DNA of 64,000 nucleotides from Sphingomonas sp. 3P27F8 (GCF_005502745.1 NZ_SCNL01000003.1:1-64000), one strand, 5' to 3'. Shown: positions 10,001-20,982, counted from the stretch's first letter. A program made the numbers and translations. The notes: a model not told the origin generated them from the letters alone.

Positions 10001-11722
10001 ATGACGCAACAGTTCGACAAGTCTCGCTTGCCAAGCCGGCACGTTTCGGTTGGTCCCGAGCGTGCTCCACATCGCAGTTATTATTATGCGATGGGTCTGA
10101 GCGAAGAGGAAATCGCGCGCCCGTTCGTCGCGCTCGCATCTGCCGGCAACGATAGCGCGCCGTGCAACACCACGCTCGATGCTCAGGCGGATGCTGCGCG
10201 TCGAGGGGTTGAGCAGGGGGGCGGGATGCCGCGCCGCTTCAACACCATCACCGTTACCGATGGGATCGCGATGGGGCACCAGGGCATGAAGTCCAGCCTC
10301 GTCAGCCGTGAGGTAATTGCTGATTCAGTCGAGCTCTCAGTGCGCGGCCATTGCTATGACGCGCTGGTCGGCTTCGCGGGATGCGACAAGTCCCTGCCGG
10401 GCATGATGATGGCGATGCTACGGCTCAATGTGCCGTCGATCTTCGTTTATGGCGGGTCAATACTGCCCGGCCGCTATCAAGGGCGGGACGTCACGGTAGT
10501 AGACGTGTTCGAGGTGGTCGGAAAATACGCCGCGCACGCCTGCCCGATAGAGGAAGTTCACGCGCTCGAGAAAGTTGCCTGCCCCGGTCATGGCGCCTGC
10601 GGCGGCCAGTATACTGCCAACACTATGGCCTGCGTGGGCGAAGCGATCGGTCTCTCGTTGCCCAACAGCAATATGGTTCCGGCGCCCTACACCTCGCGAG
10701 AGCAGATCGCGGTGGCCGCTGGCGCGCAAGTGATGGAACTGTTGGCGCGAAACATCCGGCCGCGAGACATTTGCACACGTCAGGCTTTCGAAAATGCGGC
10801 GCGCATCGTCGCGGCGACAGGTGGCTCGACTAATGGCGCGCTTCACTTGCCTGCGATGGCGCATGAGGCGGGGATCAAGTTCGACCTGTTCGATGTGGCC
10901 GAGATATTCAAGACAACACCTTACTGCGCAGATCTGAAGCCCGGTGGTAGGTATGTCGCCAAGGACATGTATGAGGCCGGAGGCGTTTACATGCTTATGA
11001 AGACGCTGTTGGCAGAAGGGCTGCTTCATGGCGACTGCCTCACCGTCACGGGGAGCACGCTTGGTGAGAACATTGACAAGGTAACGTGGAACCCAGCGCA
11101 GAAAGTGATCTACGAGGCCAGATCGCCAATCACGCCGACCGGCGGCGTAGTGGGGCTGAAGGGCAGCCTTGCCCCCGAGGGCGCGATCGTGAAAGTCGCA
11201 GGGATGCACCGACTGCAATTTGAAGGGCCGGCGCGCTGCTTCGATTGCGAGGAGGATGCGTTCCGCGCGGTCGAAAATCGTGCGATCCACGAGGGTGAAG
11301 TTGTGGTGATCCGTTACGAGGGGCCGAAGGGCGGCCCGGGAATGCGGGAGATGCTTTCCACCACCGCAGCGCTCTATGGCCTTGGCATGGGGGAGAAGGT
11401 GGCCCTCATCACAGACGGCCGCTTCTCTGGCGCGACGCGTGGCTTCTGCATTGGTCATGTCGGGCCGGAAGCGGCTGAATGCGGGCCGATCGCGCTGGTC
11501 GAGGACGGCGATACGATCCGCATCGATGCCGAGGCGGGCACGATCGATCTGCTGGTGGACGAGGCAGTGCTTGAGGCGCGTCGCGCTAAATGGACGCCGC
11601 CTGTCAACGATTACGGATCCGGCGCCTTGTGGCGCTATGCGCAAAATGTAGGCCCCGCCCGTAACGGTGCGGTGACACATCCTGGTGCGGCCGCCGAGCG
11701 GCATGTTTACGCGGATATCTGA
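10001..11722 (+). CDS. ilvD: Dihydroxy-acid dehydratase
   Basis: IlvD dehydrates 2,3-dihydroxy-isovalerate and its homologue to 2-oxo acids in valine, leucine and isoleucine synthesis, using an Fe-S cluster. From the ATG at 10001 the protein has 573 residues, the normal length; an in-frame TTG at 9965 would add 12 residues and is less likely. Cluster cysteines are seen in [15 protein letters not shown] and [14 protein letters not shown]. The G-R-F-S-G-A-T-R-G motif near the C-terminus favours IlvD rather than 6-phosphogluconate dehydratase. Its last 20 bases overlap the next gene. Confidence 0.93.
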   Translation: MTQQFDKSRLPSRHVSVGPERAPHRSYYYAMGLSEEEIARPFVALASAGNDSAPCNTTLDAQADAARRGVEQGGGMPRRFNTITVTDGIAMGHQGMKSSLVSREVIADSVELSVRGHCYDALVGFAGCDKSLPGMMMAMLRLNVPSIFVYGGSILPGRYQGRDVTVVDVFEVVGKYAAHACPIEEVHALEKVACPGHGACGGQYTANTMACVGEAIGLSLPNSNMVPAPYTSREQIAVAAGAQVMELLARNIRPRDICTRQAFENAARIVAATGGSTNGALHLPAMAHEAGIKFDLFDVAEIFKTTPYCADLKPGGRYVAKDMYEAGGVYMLMKTLLAEGLLHGDCLTVTGSTLGENIDKVTWNPAQKVIYEARSPITPTGGVVGLKGSLAPEGAIVKVAGMHRLQFEGPARCFDCEEDAFRAVENRAIHEGEVVVIRYEGPKGGPGMREMLSTTAALYGLGMGEKVALITDGRFSGATRGFCIGHVGPEAAECGPIALVEDGDTIRIDAEAGTIDLLVDEAVLEARRAKWTPPVNDYGSGALWRYAQNVGPARNGAVTHPGAAAERHVYADI

Positions 11723-12113
11723 ACCCGTCTTAGCCGTTGTCGTGTGCGCAATGGTAGCGGCCGGGGCGCTTGCCGGATGTGAGGCGCGTGAGCGCGATCC
11801 GGGTGCTGCCGCGAAGGTGGGACAACGTAAGTTTGGCGGGCGCGGGGGCAACGTTGAATGCGCAACCGGCGATGCGGCAACCTTTTCGCGATCCTGCTCG
11901 CTTGATCAAACCGAAACGGCTCGCGGGCTGGTGCTAACGGTACACCACGGAGATGGCGGTTTTCGCCGTTTGCTGGTGACGAAGGACGGCCGAGGGGTAG
12001 TGCCGGCCGACGGCGCGGCAGGTGCGCATGTATCGATTATCGGCACGAACGAGATCGAAGTGGCGATAGATGGTGATCGATATCGGTTGCCCGCAGTTGT
12101 CGGTACTCGCTAA
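11703..12113 (+). CDS. Putative small lipoprotein
   Basis: A 136-residue protein starting at an ATG inside the end of ilvD. The N-terminus has a basic start and a hydrophobic stretch ending A-L-A-G-C, a lipobox with C26, so export and lipidation are likely. The mature part has two more cysteines and predicted beta-rich segments, with no family I recognise. It is translationally coupled on both sides: 20-base overlap with ilvD and its TAA overlapping the ATG of the next gene. The function is unknown, and neighbours do not explain it. Confidence 0.7.
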   Translation: MFTRISEPVLAVVVCAMVAAGALAGCEARERDPGAAAKVGQRKFGGRGGNVECATGDAATFSRSCSLDQTETARGLVLTVHHGDGGFRRLLVTKDGRGVVPADGAAGAHVSIIGTNEIEVAIDGDRYRLPAVVGTR

Positions 12114-13495
12114 TGATTATGCTCGACAACGAACCAATTCTCACTGCGTCCGCGATGAGTGCGGCCGAGCAAAGCGTGATCGCGAGCGGAACGAGTGTGG
12201 AGGTCCTGATGGACCGGGCCGGCAAGGCAGTGGCAGAGCAAATCCGCCGGCTTGCGGGCGATCAGGAAGTGCTGGTTCTGTGCGGGCCCGGCAATAACGG
12301 CGGGGATGGCTATGTGGCCGCGCGCGCGTTGGCGGAGGTCGGTCATCCGGTGCGCGTCGCGGCAACACATGAACCGCGCGGTAAGGCGGCCATGGCTGCT
12401 CGGCGTGGTTGGGCCGGCGCGATCGAGACGGCAGACGAGGCGCATGCCGCTCCGGTGCTCCTGGACGCTCTGTTCGGCACAGGTCTGACGCGGGGCCTGG
12501 ATCAAAGCGCAACTGCGGCGCTATCGCGGCTTGCCGGGGCGGCACGACTGGTGATCGCCGTCGATTTACCTAGCGGCGCCTCCGCCGACGACGGGCGGTT
12601 GCTGTCGCATGTGCCCGATTATGATCTGACGTTGGCACTTGGTGCGCTAAAACCCGCCCATCTGTTGATCCCGGCGAGTGCCACATCGCGCAATGTGACA
12701 GTGCTCGATATCGGCGTGCCGGTAGCAAGCGACGTGGCCGTGCTAGCTCGCCCGAAATTATCCGTGCCATCGGCGGAGGCGCACAAATATAGCCGAGGTA
12801 TGGTCGCAATTGTCGCGGGCACGATGCCCGGTGCGGCGGCACTTGCAGCGACGGCAGCGGCGAGTGGGGGCGCCGGTTATGTGATGCTGCTGGGTGGTGG
12901 GACCGATCGTATGCCGCATGCCGTCGTAAGGCGCCGGTTCGATACTCATCTGATCAACGACGGGCGGATCGGTGCGCTGCTGATTGGCCCAGGTCTCGGG
13001 CGGGACGACCGCGCGAGGGAAAAACTTGCCAGCGCACTCGCCTCCGATCGGCCGCTCGTTATCGATGGCGATGCATTGCACCTGGTATCGGCCGCAGAGC
13101 TTTTCGCGCGTGTTGCACCGACGATCTTGACGCCGCATCAGGGCGAGTTCGACGCGCTGTTCGGTAGAAGCGATGCCGGCAAGATTGAACGCGCTCGTGA
13201 TGCTGCGAGGGCGACCGGCGCAGTGGTCGTCTTCAAGGGCGCGGACACAGTGATCGCTAGGCCAGATGGTACAGTGCGCGTGGCTGCCGCCGCCCCTTCG
13301 TGGCTTTCGACCGCAGGAACAGGTGATGTGCTTGCGGGGCTTGTCACTGCGCGAATAGCAGTTAGTGGCGACGCCTTCCTCGGAGCTGGAGAAGCGGTGT
13401 GGCTCCAGGCAGAGGCGGCGCGGCGCGCGGGCGCGGCTTTTGTTGCTGATGATCTGGCGCGGTATTTGTCGGAAGCCGTATCAACATGTCTTTAA
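12113..13495 (+). CDS. nnr: Bifunctional NAD(P)H-hydrate epimerase / ADP-dependent dehydratase
   Basis: Repairs hydrated NADH and NADPH: the YjeF-N half epimerises R/S hydrates and the ribokinase-like half dehydrates them. In the 460-residue protein the N-terminal domain (about 1-205) shows G-P-G-N-N-G-G-D-G-Y and A-V-D-L-P-S-G. The C-terminal domain (about 215-455) shows H-K-Y-S-R-G, G-P-G-L-G-R, T-P-H-Q-G-E-F and S-T-A-G-T-G-D-V-L-A-G. The ATG at 12113 overlaps the upstream stop (TAATG); an ATG two codons later is possible. The 3' end overlaps the rRNA methyltransferase start by 10 bases. Confidence 0.93.
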   Translation: MIMLDNEPILTASAMSAAEQSVIASGTSVEVLMDRAGKAVAEQIRRLAGDQEVLVLCGPGNNGGDGYVAARALAEVGHPVRVAATHEPRGKAAMAARRGWAGAIETADEAHAAPVLLDALFGTGLTRGLDQSATAALSRLAGAARLVIAVDLPSGASADDGRLLSHVPDYDLTLALGALKPAHLLIPASATSRNVTVLDIGVPVASDVAVLARPKLSVPSAEAHKYSRGMVAIVAGTMPGAAALAATAAASGGAGYVMLLGGGTDRMPHAVVRRRFDTHLINDGRIGALLIGPGLGRDDRAREKLASALASDRPLVIDGDALHLVSAAELFARVAPTILTPHQGEFDALFGRSDAGKIERARDAARATGAVVVFKGADTVIARPDGTVRVAAAAPSWLSTAGTGDVLAGLVTARIAVSGDAFLGAGEAVWLQAEAARRAGAAFVADDLARYLSEAVSTCL

Positions 13496-14679
13496 ACGAA
13501 ATCGTCCGTATCGCTGCCCGTGGCGACGGTGTGACAGCGGACGGCAGACATGCGGCTTTCGCAGCGCCGGGCGATACGCTCAACCCTGACGGGACGATCA
13601 CACCAGGAAGCCATCGCGCTACGCCGCCATGCCGCCATTTTCCGGCTTGCGGGGGATGCCAACTCCAGCATCTCGATGATGTCAGCTGGGCAGCGTATAT
13701 TACGGATAGAGTGGAATCTGCACTTGCCGCGCAAGGACTCGCAACAGAAATCCGTCCGCCAGCGCTTTCCCCGCCACGTACCCGCCGGCGGGCGACGCTG
13801 CATTGGGAGCCAGCGGGGCGAATCGGTTTCACCGGCGAGAAGAGTCACGCAATCATCGATCTCGCCGAATGCCACGTCCTTGTGCCCGAACTGTTCACGA
13901 TCATCGCGCCGCTCAAGCGCCTGCTGGGAAGATTGCGGATAAAACGAAGGCTTGATGTGCATCTGACGCTCGCCGATCAGGGCGTAGACATATTGATTTC
14001 CGGGATGCTTCCCGAAGGGCTGGAAGCCGCCGAAGCTATTACGGCTTTCGCTGAGCAGCACTCACTTGCCCGATTTGCATTCGACGAGGGCTTTGGCCCT
14101 GAGGTGCGGTGGGAGCCGGTCGGCGTCACCATCACCCTTGGCGGTGCTCCCGTACCACTGCCGTGTGCCGCCTTCCTCCAGGCGACGCGCGAGGGCGAAG
14201 CGGCGCTGGTGGCCGCGGTAAACGAAACAGTGAAGGATTCGCCGACCATAGCGGATCTATTCGCGGGGCTTGGAACGTTCGCGCTGGCGCTGCCGGCGAA
14301 GGTATATGCGGCCGAAGGCGCGCGTGAGGCAATTCTGTCGCTGAAAGCGGCTGCGGCGCGAGCGGGACGGCCAGTATTCGTCGAGCACCGCGATCTTTAT
14401 CGCCGTCCGGTTACGACCGCCGAACTAAATCGCTTCTCTGCAGTGGTGATCGATCCGCCGCGTGCCGGCGCCCGCGAACAGGCCGAGGCGCTGGCCGGCA
14501 GCGATGTGCCCGTAATCGGCTATGTTTCATGTAATCCCAGCAGTTTCGCCCGCGATGCGAAAGTGCTGATTGGCGGGGGTTACAAGCTCGAATGGGTGCA
14601 GCCGGTAGGGCAATTCCGCTGGTCCACGCATGTCGAACTGGCGGCGAACTTCAGTCGCAGGAATAGTCCGCCCCGATGA
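13486..14679 (+). CDS. RlmD/TrmA-type RNA (uracil-5) methyltransferase
   Basis: A 397-residue SAM-dependent class I RNA methyltransferase, probably for 23S rRNA uracil. An Fe-S cluster motif [10 protein letters not shown] is near residue 50, with a further Cys in A-E-C-H-V. The Rossmann fold shows D-L-F-A-G-L-G-T-F, the acceptor motif V-I-D-P-P-R-A-G, and the catalytic cysteine in G-Y-V-S-C-N-P-S. Which uracil it targets (RlmC-, RlmD- or TrmA-like) cannot be told from motifs alone. Its last 29 bases overlap the 3' end of the convergent truA. Confidence 0.88.
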   Translation: MSLNEIVRIAARGDGVTADGRHAAFAAPGDTLNPDGTITPGSHRATPPCRHFPACGGCQLQHLDDVSWAAYITDRVESALAAQGLATEIRPPALSPPRTRRRATLHWEPAGRIGFTGEKSHAIIDLAECHVLVPELFTIIAPLKRLLGRLRIKRRLDVHLTLADQGVDILISGMLPEGLEAAEAITAFAEQHSLARFAFDEGFGPEVRWEPVGVTITLGGAPVPLPCAAFLQATREGEAALVAAVNETVKDSPTIADLFAGLGTFALALPAKVYAAEGAREAILSLKAAAARAGRPVFVEHRDLYRRPVTTAELNRFSAVVIDPPRAGAREQAEALAGSDVPVIGYVSCNPSSFARDAKVLIGGGYKLEWVQPVGQFRWSTHVELAANFSRRNSPPR

Positions 14680-15397
14680 AGTAAAGGCCGTCGGGCGGCG
14701 CATTGTAGCCGAGCGCCGTTCGGTCGCGCGCCTCCAGCGCGGCGGTTACGTCCTCCGGCGTCCATTTTCGCTGGCCGACAAGCGCTAGGCAACCGACCAT
14801 CGAGCGCACCTGATGGTGGAGGAAAGAGCGGGCCGAGGCGAGCACCGCAATACGCTCGCCCTTCGCGATCACTTCCAGTCGGTCTAGCGTGCGAACAGGG
14901 CTGTCTGCTTGGCAATGTGCGGAGCGGAAGGTGGTGAAGTCATGGCGCCCGGTGAGACGTACCGCGGCCGCACGCATCGCTTCCGCGTCGAGTTGGGTAG
15001 CCACCCGCCAAGCGAGCCCGCGTTCGAAGGTGAGCGGGGGGCGGCGCTGGATTATCACGTAGCGATAATAGCGGCGGATGCAGGAGAAACGGGCGTGCCA
15101 ATCGTCCGGCACCTCCTGCGCGGCCAGCACCGCGACCGGCGCGGGACGCACGCGCGAGTTCAGCGCCTCCATCAGCCGGAACGCGGTGAGCGGCTTCGCG
15201 ATATCGACATGCGCGCGCATCGCGGTGGCATGTACCCCGGCATCGGTGCGCCCGGCGGCATGCACCACCGCTTCCTCGCCGGTGATCGCGAAGACAGCCT
15301 CTTCGAGCACCTGCTGCACACTGGGGCCGTGCGCCTGGCGTTGCCAGCCCATGAAGGGGCGACCGTCGAATTCGATCGTCAGCGCAAAGCGGGTCAT
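14651..15397 (-). CDS. truA: tRNA pseudouridine(38-40) synthase TruA
   Basis: TruA converts uridines 38-40 in the tRNA anticodon arm to pseudouridine. The start [20 protein letters not shown] fits TruA; catalytic Asp lies in G-R-T-D-A-G-V-H-A, and R-Y-Y-R-Y, F-L-H-H-Q-V-R and M-V-G are present. It has 248 residues, the family length. The start is chosen at 15,397 because it overlaps the fmt stop (ATGA) and gives the canonical N-terminus; an open frame extends further upstream inside fmt. The 3' end overlaps the convergent rRNA methyltransferase. Confidence 0.95.
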   Translation of the reverse strand: MTRFALTIEFDGRPFMGWQRQAHGPSVQQVLEEAVFAITGEEAVVHAAGRTDAGVHATAMRAHVDIAKPLTAFRLMEALNSRVRPAPVAVLAAQEVPDDWHARFSCIRRYYRYVIIQRRPPLTFERGLAWRVATQLDAEAMRAAAVRLTGRHDFTTFRSAHCQADSPVRTLDRLEVIAKGERIAVLASARSFLHHQVRSMVGCLALVGQRKWTPEDVTAALEARDRTALGYNAPPDGLYFIGADYSCD

Positions 15398-16299
15398 AGC
15401 CGGGTGCCCGGCGCCATCGGGAAGCCGCGCATCAACTCCTCCGCGGCCATCACCCCGCGCCCGGCGCGCTGCACGACGGTCGGCCGGATCGCGCCGGACA
15501 GGCAGGCGATGGTCGGGCGCCCGTCCAGCACCACGCCCGGCGCCCCGCTCGCTTCCGCCTCGACGGCGGCGGCCAGCACGCGAACGCGCTCGCCATTCGC
15601 CTCGAACCACGCGCCGGGCGGATTGAACGCACGGACCTGTCGCTCGACCGCCGCCGCATCGAGGGCGAAATCGAGCCGTGTTTCCTCCTTGGCGATCTTG
15701 GCGGCATAGGTGACGCCGTCTTCCGGCTGCGGGACCGGAGGATGGGCGATCGGATCGGCCAGCACCCGCACCATCAGGCGCGCGCCCAGCGCCGCCAGCT
15801 CCTCGGCCAGTTCGCCCGCCGTCTTGCCGGCAATCGACGTGCGGCCTTCCAGCCGCACCGGGCCGGTATCCAGCCCGGCCTCCATCTGCATGATCCCGAC
15901 GCCGGTTTCAGTGTCTCCGGCAAGGATCGCGCGCTGGATCGGCGCTGCCCCGCGCCAGCGCGGCAGCAGCGAGCCGTGCACGTTCAGGCAGCCGAGTCGC
16001 GGCGCCTCCAGCACGGCGCGCGGCAGGATAAGGCCATAAGCCGCGACCACGGCGACGTCCGCATCCAGCGCGGTGAACGCCGACTGTTCCCCGGGCAACT
16101 TGAGGCTGACGGGCGTTCGCACGGGAATTCCATATCCCTCCGCACGCCGCTGCACCGGCGATGGCACCAGTTCGCGTCCGCGCCGCCCGCCCGGGCGCGG
16201 CGGCTGGCTGTATGCCGCAACGATATCATGCCCGGCGTCCACGAGCGCATCGAGCGTCGGCACCGCGAAGGCGGGCGTTCCCATGAAGATGATCCGCAT
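15394..16299 (-). CDS. fmt: Methionyl-tRNA formyltransferase
   Basis: Fmt formylates initiator Met-tRNA using 10-formyl-THF. The 301-residue protein begins [14 protein letters not shown] and contains the catalytic [16 protein letters not shown] loop and a C-terminal OB-like domain. The open frame runs well upstream through recR, but the start at 16,297-16,299 gives the canonical N-terminus. The stop overlaps the truA start by 4 bases. Deformylase (def) lies 0.7 kb away on the other strand. Confidence 0.96.
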   Translation of the reverse strand: MRIIFMGTPAFAVPTLDALVDAGHDIVAAYSQPPRPGGRRGRELVPSPVQRRAEGYGIPVRTPVSLKLPGEQSAFTALDADVAVVAAYGLILPRAVLEAPRLGCLNVHGSLLPRWRGAAPIQRAILAGDTETGVGIMQMEAGLDTGPVRLEGRTSIAGKTAGELAEELAALGARLMVRVLADPIAHPPVPQPEDGVTYAAKIAKEETRLDFALDAAAVERQVRAFNPPGAWFEANGERVRVLAAAVEAEASGAPGVVLDGRPTIACLSGAIRPTVVQRAGRGVMAAEELMRGFPMAPGTRL

Positions 16300-16354
16300 C
16301 CCGCGCTCTCGACACGCTGGCGGCGCGCGACGCAACCCCCTATCTGTTCCGCTT

Positions 16355-16951
16355 ATGGCATCGCAGGAGATCGAGGCGCTGACGAGCGCGCTGGCGCGGC
16401 TTCCCGGCCTGGGGCCGCGTTCCGCGCGCCGCGCCGTGCTGCATCTGGTGAAAAAGCGCGAGACGGCGCTGATCCCGCTGCTCGCGGCGTTGACGCAGGT
16501 TGAGGAGCGGCTCGCGACCTGCGCGATATGCGGCAATGTCGATACGACCGACCCGTGCGCGATCTGCGCCGATCCGCGCCGCGATGCGCGTTCGCTGTGC
16601 GTGGTGGAGGAGGTGGCCGATCTGTGGGCGCTGGAACGATCGCGGCTGTTCCCGGGGCGTTTCCACGTGCTGGGCGGGCGGCTATCCGCGCTGGAAGGGG
16701 TGCGCCCGGAGGATCTGTCGATCGAATCGTTGCTCCGCCGGATCGAGGCGGGCGGCGTTGACGAGGTGGTGCTGGCGATGAACGCCACGCTGGAGGGGCA
16801 GACGACCGCGCATTATCTTGCCGAGCGGATCGAGCGGATGCCCGTCCGCGTCACGCAGCTTGCGCATGGCCTGCCGGTGGGGGGCGAGCTGGACTATCTG
16901 GACGAAGGAACGCTGGCGCAGGCGCTGCGCGCGCGACGCCCGGTCGCTTGA
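16355..16951 (+). CDS. recR: Recombination mediator RecR
   Basis: RecR works with RecF/RecO to load RecA on gapped DNA. The 198-residue protein has an N-terminal HhH region ([11 protein letters not shown]), a C4 zinc finger C-A-I-C-G-N and C-A-I-C-A-D near residues 57-75, and a Toprim domain beginning L-C-V-V-E-E. The C-terminal [13 protein letters not shown] motif is diagnostic. The ATG at 16,355 is chosen because it gives the canonical start; the open frame continues upstream through fmt antisense. The 55-base gap to fmt must hold both divergent promoters. Confidence 0.95.
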   Translation: MASQEIEALTSALARLPGLGPRSARRAVLHLVKKRETALIPLLAALTQVEERLATCAICGNVDTTDPCAICADPRRDARSLCVVEEVADLWALERSRLFPGRFHVLGGRLSALEGVRPEDLSIESLLRRIEAGGVDEVVLAMNATLEGQTTAHYLAERIERMPVRVTQLAHGLPVGGELDYLDEGTLAQALRARRPVA

Positions 16952-16982
16952 CGCTCGCGGTTCGCGCTCCTAGCTCACGCTC

Positions 16983-17522
16983 ATGTCTGTGCTGTCCATC
17001 GTCGAAATCCCCGATCCCCGCCTGCGTCTCGTCTGCGAGCCCGTGGAGGCGGTGGACGATGAGGTGCGCGCGCTCGTTTCCGATATGTTCGAGACGATGT
17101 ATGCCGCGCACGGCATCGGCCTTGCCGCAAGCCAGGTCGGCGTGATCCGCCGTGTCATGGTGGTGGACCTGCAGGAGCGGGAGACCGAGGAGGAGGACGC
17201 CAAGCCCGAGGCGAAGCGCGAACCGCGCGCGTTCATCAATCCCGAGATCCTGTGGGTGAGCGAAGAAATCTCCACCTACAGCGAGGGGTGCCTTTCGATC
17301 CCGGAGCAATATGCCGAGGTCGAGCGGCCCGCGCGCTGCCGCGTGAAGTGGCTGGACGAGAACGGCGCCGCGCATGAGGACGAGTTCCACGGCCTGATGG
17401 CGACGTGCGTCCAGCACGAGATCGATCACCTGAACGGCGTGCTCTTCATCGATCATATCTCGCGCCTGAAGCGCCAGATGCTGCTCAAGAAGCTCGACAA
17501 GGCGCGCAAGACCGCCGCGTGA
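16983..17522 (+). CDS. def: Peptide deformylase
   Basis: Removes the formyl group from nascent polypeptides. The 179-residue protein has all three type I motifs: G-I-G-L-A-A-S-Q-V-G, E-G-C-L-S-I-P and Q-H-E-I-D-H-L-N-G, supplying the Cys and two His metal ligands and catalytic Glu. An acidic insert (E-R-E-T-E-E-E-D near residues 63-75) is seen in alphaproteobacterial forms. It follows recR after 31 bases and precedes alaS by 38 bases, so the three may share transcription. Confidence 0.96.
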   Translation: MSVLSIVEIPDPRLRLVCEPVEAVDDEVRALVSDMFETMYAAHGIGLAASQVGVIRRVMVVDLQERETEEEDAKPEAKREPRAFINPEILWVSEEISTYSEGCLSIPEQYAEVERPARCRVKWLDENGAAHEDEFHGLMATCVQHEIDHLNGVLFIDHISRLKRQMLLKKLDKARKTAA

Positions 17523-17560
17523 TACTTGAGCGGCGCGTCATGCTCGCCTAAGTCGCGGGG

Positions 17561-20221
17561 ATGACATCGACCAACGACATCCGCCGCGCGTTCCTGGACT
17601 ATTTCGGCAGCAACGGCCACCAGATCGTGCCATCCGCGCCGCTGGTGCCGCAGAACGACCCGACGCTGATGTTCGTTAACGCGGGCATGGTGCCGTTCAA
17701 GAACGTGTTCACCGGGCTGGAGACGCGCCCCTATTCCACCGCGACCTCTTCGCAGAAATGCGTGCGCGCAGGGGGCAAGCACAACGATCTCGACAACGTC
17801 GGCTATACCGCGCGGCACCACACGTTCTTCGAGATGCTGGGGAATTTCTCCTTCGGCGATTATTTCAAGGAACAGGCGATCACCCACGCCTGGACGTTGC
17901 TGACCAGGGATTTCGGCCTGCCGGCCGAGCGCCTGCTGGTGACCGTCTATCATACCGACGATCAGGCTTTCGAGCTGTGGAGGAAGATCGCCGGGCTGCC
18001 CGATCACAAGATCATCCGCATCCCCACGAAGGACAATTTCTGGGCGATGGGCTCCGACGGCCCGTGCGGCCCGTGTTCCGAGATCTTCTACGATCATGGC
18101 GATCACATTCCCGGCGGCCCGCCCGGTTCGCCGGACGAGGACGGTGACCGCTTCGTCGAGATCTGGAACCTCGTCTTCATGCAGTTCGTGCAGGAGGCGG
18201 ACCAGATCATCGGGGATCTGCCGAAGCCCTCGATCGACACCGGCATGGGGCTGGAGCGCATCGCGGCCGTGATGCAGGGCGTCCACGACAATTACGACAC
18301 CGATACGTTCAAGGCGCTGATCGCAGCGTCCGGCGCGCTGACCCATACCGCCACCGACGGAGACGCGACCGCGAGCCATCGGGTGATCGCGGACCACCTC
18401 CGCTGTTCGGGCTTCCTGGTGGCGGATGGCGTGCTCCCCGCGAACGAGGGGCGCGGTTACGTGCTGCGCCGGATCATGCGGCGCGCGATGCGGCACGCGC
18501 ACCTGCTCGGTGCGAAAGACCCGCTGATGCATCGGCTGGTGCCGGCGCTGGTGGCCGAAATGGGCGCGGCCTATCCCGAACTGGTGCGCGCGCAGCCGCT
18601 GATCGAGGCGACCTTGCAGCAGGAGGAAACACGTTTCCGCCAGACGCTCGACAAGGGGCTGAAACTGCTCGACGAAGCGACGGCGGGGATGAAACCGGGC
18701 GACGTGCTGGCGGGCGAGACGGCGTTCCGCCTCTATGACACCTACGGCTTCCCCTATGACCTGACGGAAGACGCGCTTCGTGCGCAGGATCTGGCGGTGG
18801 ATCGTGCCGGGTTCGACAGTGCGATGGCCGAGCAGAAACGCGCCGCGCGCGCCGCGTGGAAGGGGTCCGGCGCCAAGGCATCGGATGAGCTGTGGTTCGA
18901 TCTCGCCGAGGAACTGGGCGCGACGGAGTTCACCGGCTATGCGAACGACACCGGCGAAGGCGTTGTTCTGGCACTGATAAAGGATGGGGCGCGTGTCGAT
19001 CGTGCGCGCGCGGGCGATGCGGTGGATATCATCGTCAACCAGACGCCTTTCTACGGCGAGAGTGGCGGCCAGGTCGGCGATACAGGAACGATAGCGGGCG
19101 AGCGCGGCTTCGGCGCGCGCGTTTCAGATACCTCGAAGCAGCTCGGCAAGCTGTTCGTCCATCATGCGACGGTCGACGCGGGTGAGGTCAAGATCGGCGA
19201 TCCGGTGAAGCTGGCGATCGACGTGCGCCGCCGCGCGGCCATCCGCGCCAACCACTCCGCGACGCATCTGCTGCACGAGGCGCTGCGCCAGCGGCTCGGC
19301 ACGCATGTGGCCCAGAAAGGATCGCTCGTCGCGCCCGACCGGCTCCGTTTCGACGTGTCGCACCCGGTGGCGATGACCGCGGCCGAAATCGCCGATGCCG
19401 AGGCGCAGGTGAACGCGATGATCCGCCAGAACGGCAGCGTCACCACCCGGCTGATGACGCCGGACGACGCGATCGCGATGGGAGCGATGGCGCTGTTCGG
19501 CGAGAAATACGGCGACGAGGTGCGGGTCGTGTCGATGGGCACCGATGAAGGCGACAAGATCTATTCGCTCGAGCTGTGCGGCGGCACGCATGTCAACGCG
19601 CTGGGCGATATCGGCTTGCTCAAGGTGATCAGCGAAGGCGCGGTTTCGTCCGGCGTTCGCCGTGTCGAGGCGCTGACCGGCGAGGCCGCGCGCGCCTGGT
19701 TCGTGCAGCGCGACGAGAAGCTGCGCGAGACGGCGTCCGCGCTGAAGACCACGCCGGACGAGGTGCCCGCGCGCGTCGCATCGCTGCTGGAGGACCGCAA
19801 GCGACTCGAACGCGAACTGGCGGAGGCGAAAAAGGCGCTCGCGATCGGTGGCGGTTCGGGCCCGGCCGCGCAGGCGCAGGAAATCGGCGGTGTCGCCTTC
19901 ATCGGGCAGGTGCTCGACGGGTTCGAGGCCAAGGGATTACGTGGCGCAGTCGACGAGGCGAAGCAGCGGCTAGGCTCCGGTATCGCGGTGCTGGTCGCGA
20001 TCAACGACGGGCGGGCATCGGTCGCCGTCGGGGTAAGCGATGATCTTGTGGCGCGGTTCAGCGCGGTCGAACTGGTGAAGCGCGCCGTCGCGGCGCTGGG
20101 CGGGCAGGGTGGCGGTGGCCGGCCCGATATGGCGCAGGGCGGTGGCCCCGATGCGGATAAGGCCGACGAGGCCGTCGCGGCGGTTCGCGCCGCGCTCGAC
20201 GAGGCCCGCGCCGCTGTCTGA
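17561..20221 (+). CDS. alaS: Alanyl-tRNA synthetase
   Basis: Charges tRNA-Ala. The 886-residue length matches the family. Domains: class II catalytic core (about 1-240, with [10 protein letters not shown] and [13 protein letters not shown]), tRNA-recognition helices, an editing domain with the zinc motif H-S-A-T-H and C-G-G-T-H, and a C-Ala domain with a coiled coil near residues 735-775. The C-terminal [15 protein letters not shown] motif is characteristic. A perfect 11-bp hairpin lies just downstream. Confidence 0.97.
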   Translation: MTSTNDIRRAFLDYFGSNGHQIVPSAPLVPQNDPTLMFVNAGMVPFKNVFTGLETRPYSTATSSQKCVRAGGKHNDLDNVGYTARHHTFFEMLGNFSFGDYFKEQAITHAWTLLTRDFGLPAERLLVTVYHTDDQAFELWRKIAGLPDHKIIRIPTKDNFWAMGSDGPCGPCSEIFYDHGDHIPGGPPGSPDEDGDRFVEIWNLVFMQFVQEADQIIGDLPKPSIDTGMGLERIAAVMQGVHDNYDTDTFKALIAASGALTHTATDGDATASHRVIADHLRCSGFLVADGVLPANEGRGYVLRRIMRRAMRHAHLLGAKDPLMHRLVPALVAEMGAAYPELVRAQPLIEATLQQEETRFRQTLDKGLKLLDEATAGMKPGDVLAGETAFRLYDTYGFPYDLTEDALRAQDLAVDRAGFDSAMAEQKRAARAAWKGSGAKASDELWFDLAEELGATEFTGYANDTGEGVVLALIKDGARVDRARAGDAVDIIVNQTPFYGESGGQVGDTGTIAGERGFGARVSDTSKQLGKLFVHHATVDAGEVKIGDPVKLAIDVRRRAAIRANHSATHLLHEALRQRLGTHVAQKGSLVAPDRLRFDVSHPVAMTAAEIADAEAQVNAMIRQNGSVTTRLMTPDDAIAMGAMALFGEKYGDEVRVVSMGTDEGDKIYSLELCGGTHVNALGDIGLLKVISEGAVSSGVRRVEALTGEAARAWFVQRDEKLRETASALKTTPDEVPARVASLLEDRKRLERELAEAKKALAIGGGSGPAAQAQEIGGVAFIGQVLDGFEAKGLRGAVDEAKQRLGSGIAVLVAINDGRASVAVGVSDDLVARFSAVELVKRAVAALGGQGGGGRPDMAQGGGPDADKADEAVAAVRAALDEARAAV

Positions 20222-20227
20222 ACGAAT

Positions 20228-20256
20228 GCTCGCCCCGGGATGATACCGGGGCGAGC
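20228..20256. terminator. Bidirectional terminator-like hairpin
   Basis: A perfect 11-bp inverted repeat (20,228-20,238 with 20,246-20,256, loop of 7) sits between the convergent ends of alaS and the secreted repeat protein. The stem is very GC-rich, but neither side has a strong T run, so termination efficiency is uncertain. Confidence 0.65.
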
Positions 20257-20264
20257 GATCGTTG

Positions 20265-20813
20265 TTACTTCTTCGGTGCAGCGTTGCTGATCGCCGCAGC
20301 AAGTTGTTCGGCGGTGAGGCCGATCGTTATCCCGTTGGTGCCGGGCGCGAAGCCCGTGATCGGCAAGCGTGCGTCGCCCTTCGCGGTGGTGACGGTTACG
20401 AACTGCGCATCGGCATCCTTGATCGTGCCGACCTGCGTGCCGCCCGCGCCATAGACAATCGCGCCCGGAACAAGCTTTGCCTTGAACTCCGCCGAGCCCG
20501 GCCCCGCTTGCGCCGCGGCCGCCTCAAGCTGGGCCTTAGTCAGGCCAAGCGTCGGGCCTTTCGGGCTGGTGCCGAAGGAACTGATGGCAAGTGCCGCCTT
20601 TACCGTGCCGGTATCGACCACCGCATTGGTGCCGTTTATCGCGGCGATCGTGCCGACGACCGCGCCCTGCGCGTCATAAACGGTCGCGCCCGCGGTAACG
20701 CCCGTTGAGGCGGGAGCGGCAGTGCCGGCGGGTGCCGCCGGTGTGGTCTGGGCAAAAGCCGGGGTGGCAAGCATCGCGCCAGTGGCGGCCAAGATGAACG
20801 CTTTACGATACAT
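20265..20813 (-). CDS. Secreted protein with two internal repeats
   Basis: A 182-residue protein with a clear signal peptide (residues 1-21, cleavage after A-F-A). An Ala/Thr/Pro linker (22-40) is followed by two tandem homologous units, residues 42-102 and 117-178. Each has the layout G-A-x-V-Y-x-A-x-G-x-x-V-G-T-I near its start, a short beta-rich middle, and G-L-T-x-x-Q-L-x-A-A near its end. The first part of each unit resembles PRC-barrel-type beta strands, but I cannot assign a family. The start at 20,813 is favoured by G-A-G-G-A-G upstream and the signal peptide. Function unknown; probably periplasmic. Confidence 0.8.
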   Translation of the reverse strand: MYRKAFILAATGAMLATPAFAQTTPAAPAGTAAPASTGVTAGATVYDAQGAVVGTIAAINGTNAVVDTGTVKAALAISSFGTSPKGPTLGLTKAQLEAAAAQAGPGSAEFKAKLVPGAIVYGAGGTQVGTIKDADAQFVTVTTAKGDARLPITGFAPGTNGITIGLTAEQLAAAISNAAPKK

Positions 20814-20982
20814 GTTGCTTTCTACTCCTCGGATAATTTCGAGGTAATAACGATCATTTTGCGAACTGGCTCCGCAACCGTTGCGCGGCGGGCGGAGACG
20901 GGCGGCGGATGAATCGGCGGTTGATCGCGGCACGCAGATGGTTACTCACGGGCAATCCCAAGCCGTATCAGGAGTGATCTCG

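Noticed and set aside
5930..15100. Lower-GC block as a genomic island
   Set aside because: It contains essential or core genes in intact frames and no mobility genes, so allelic replacement is more likely than island insertion.
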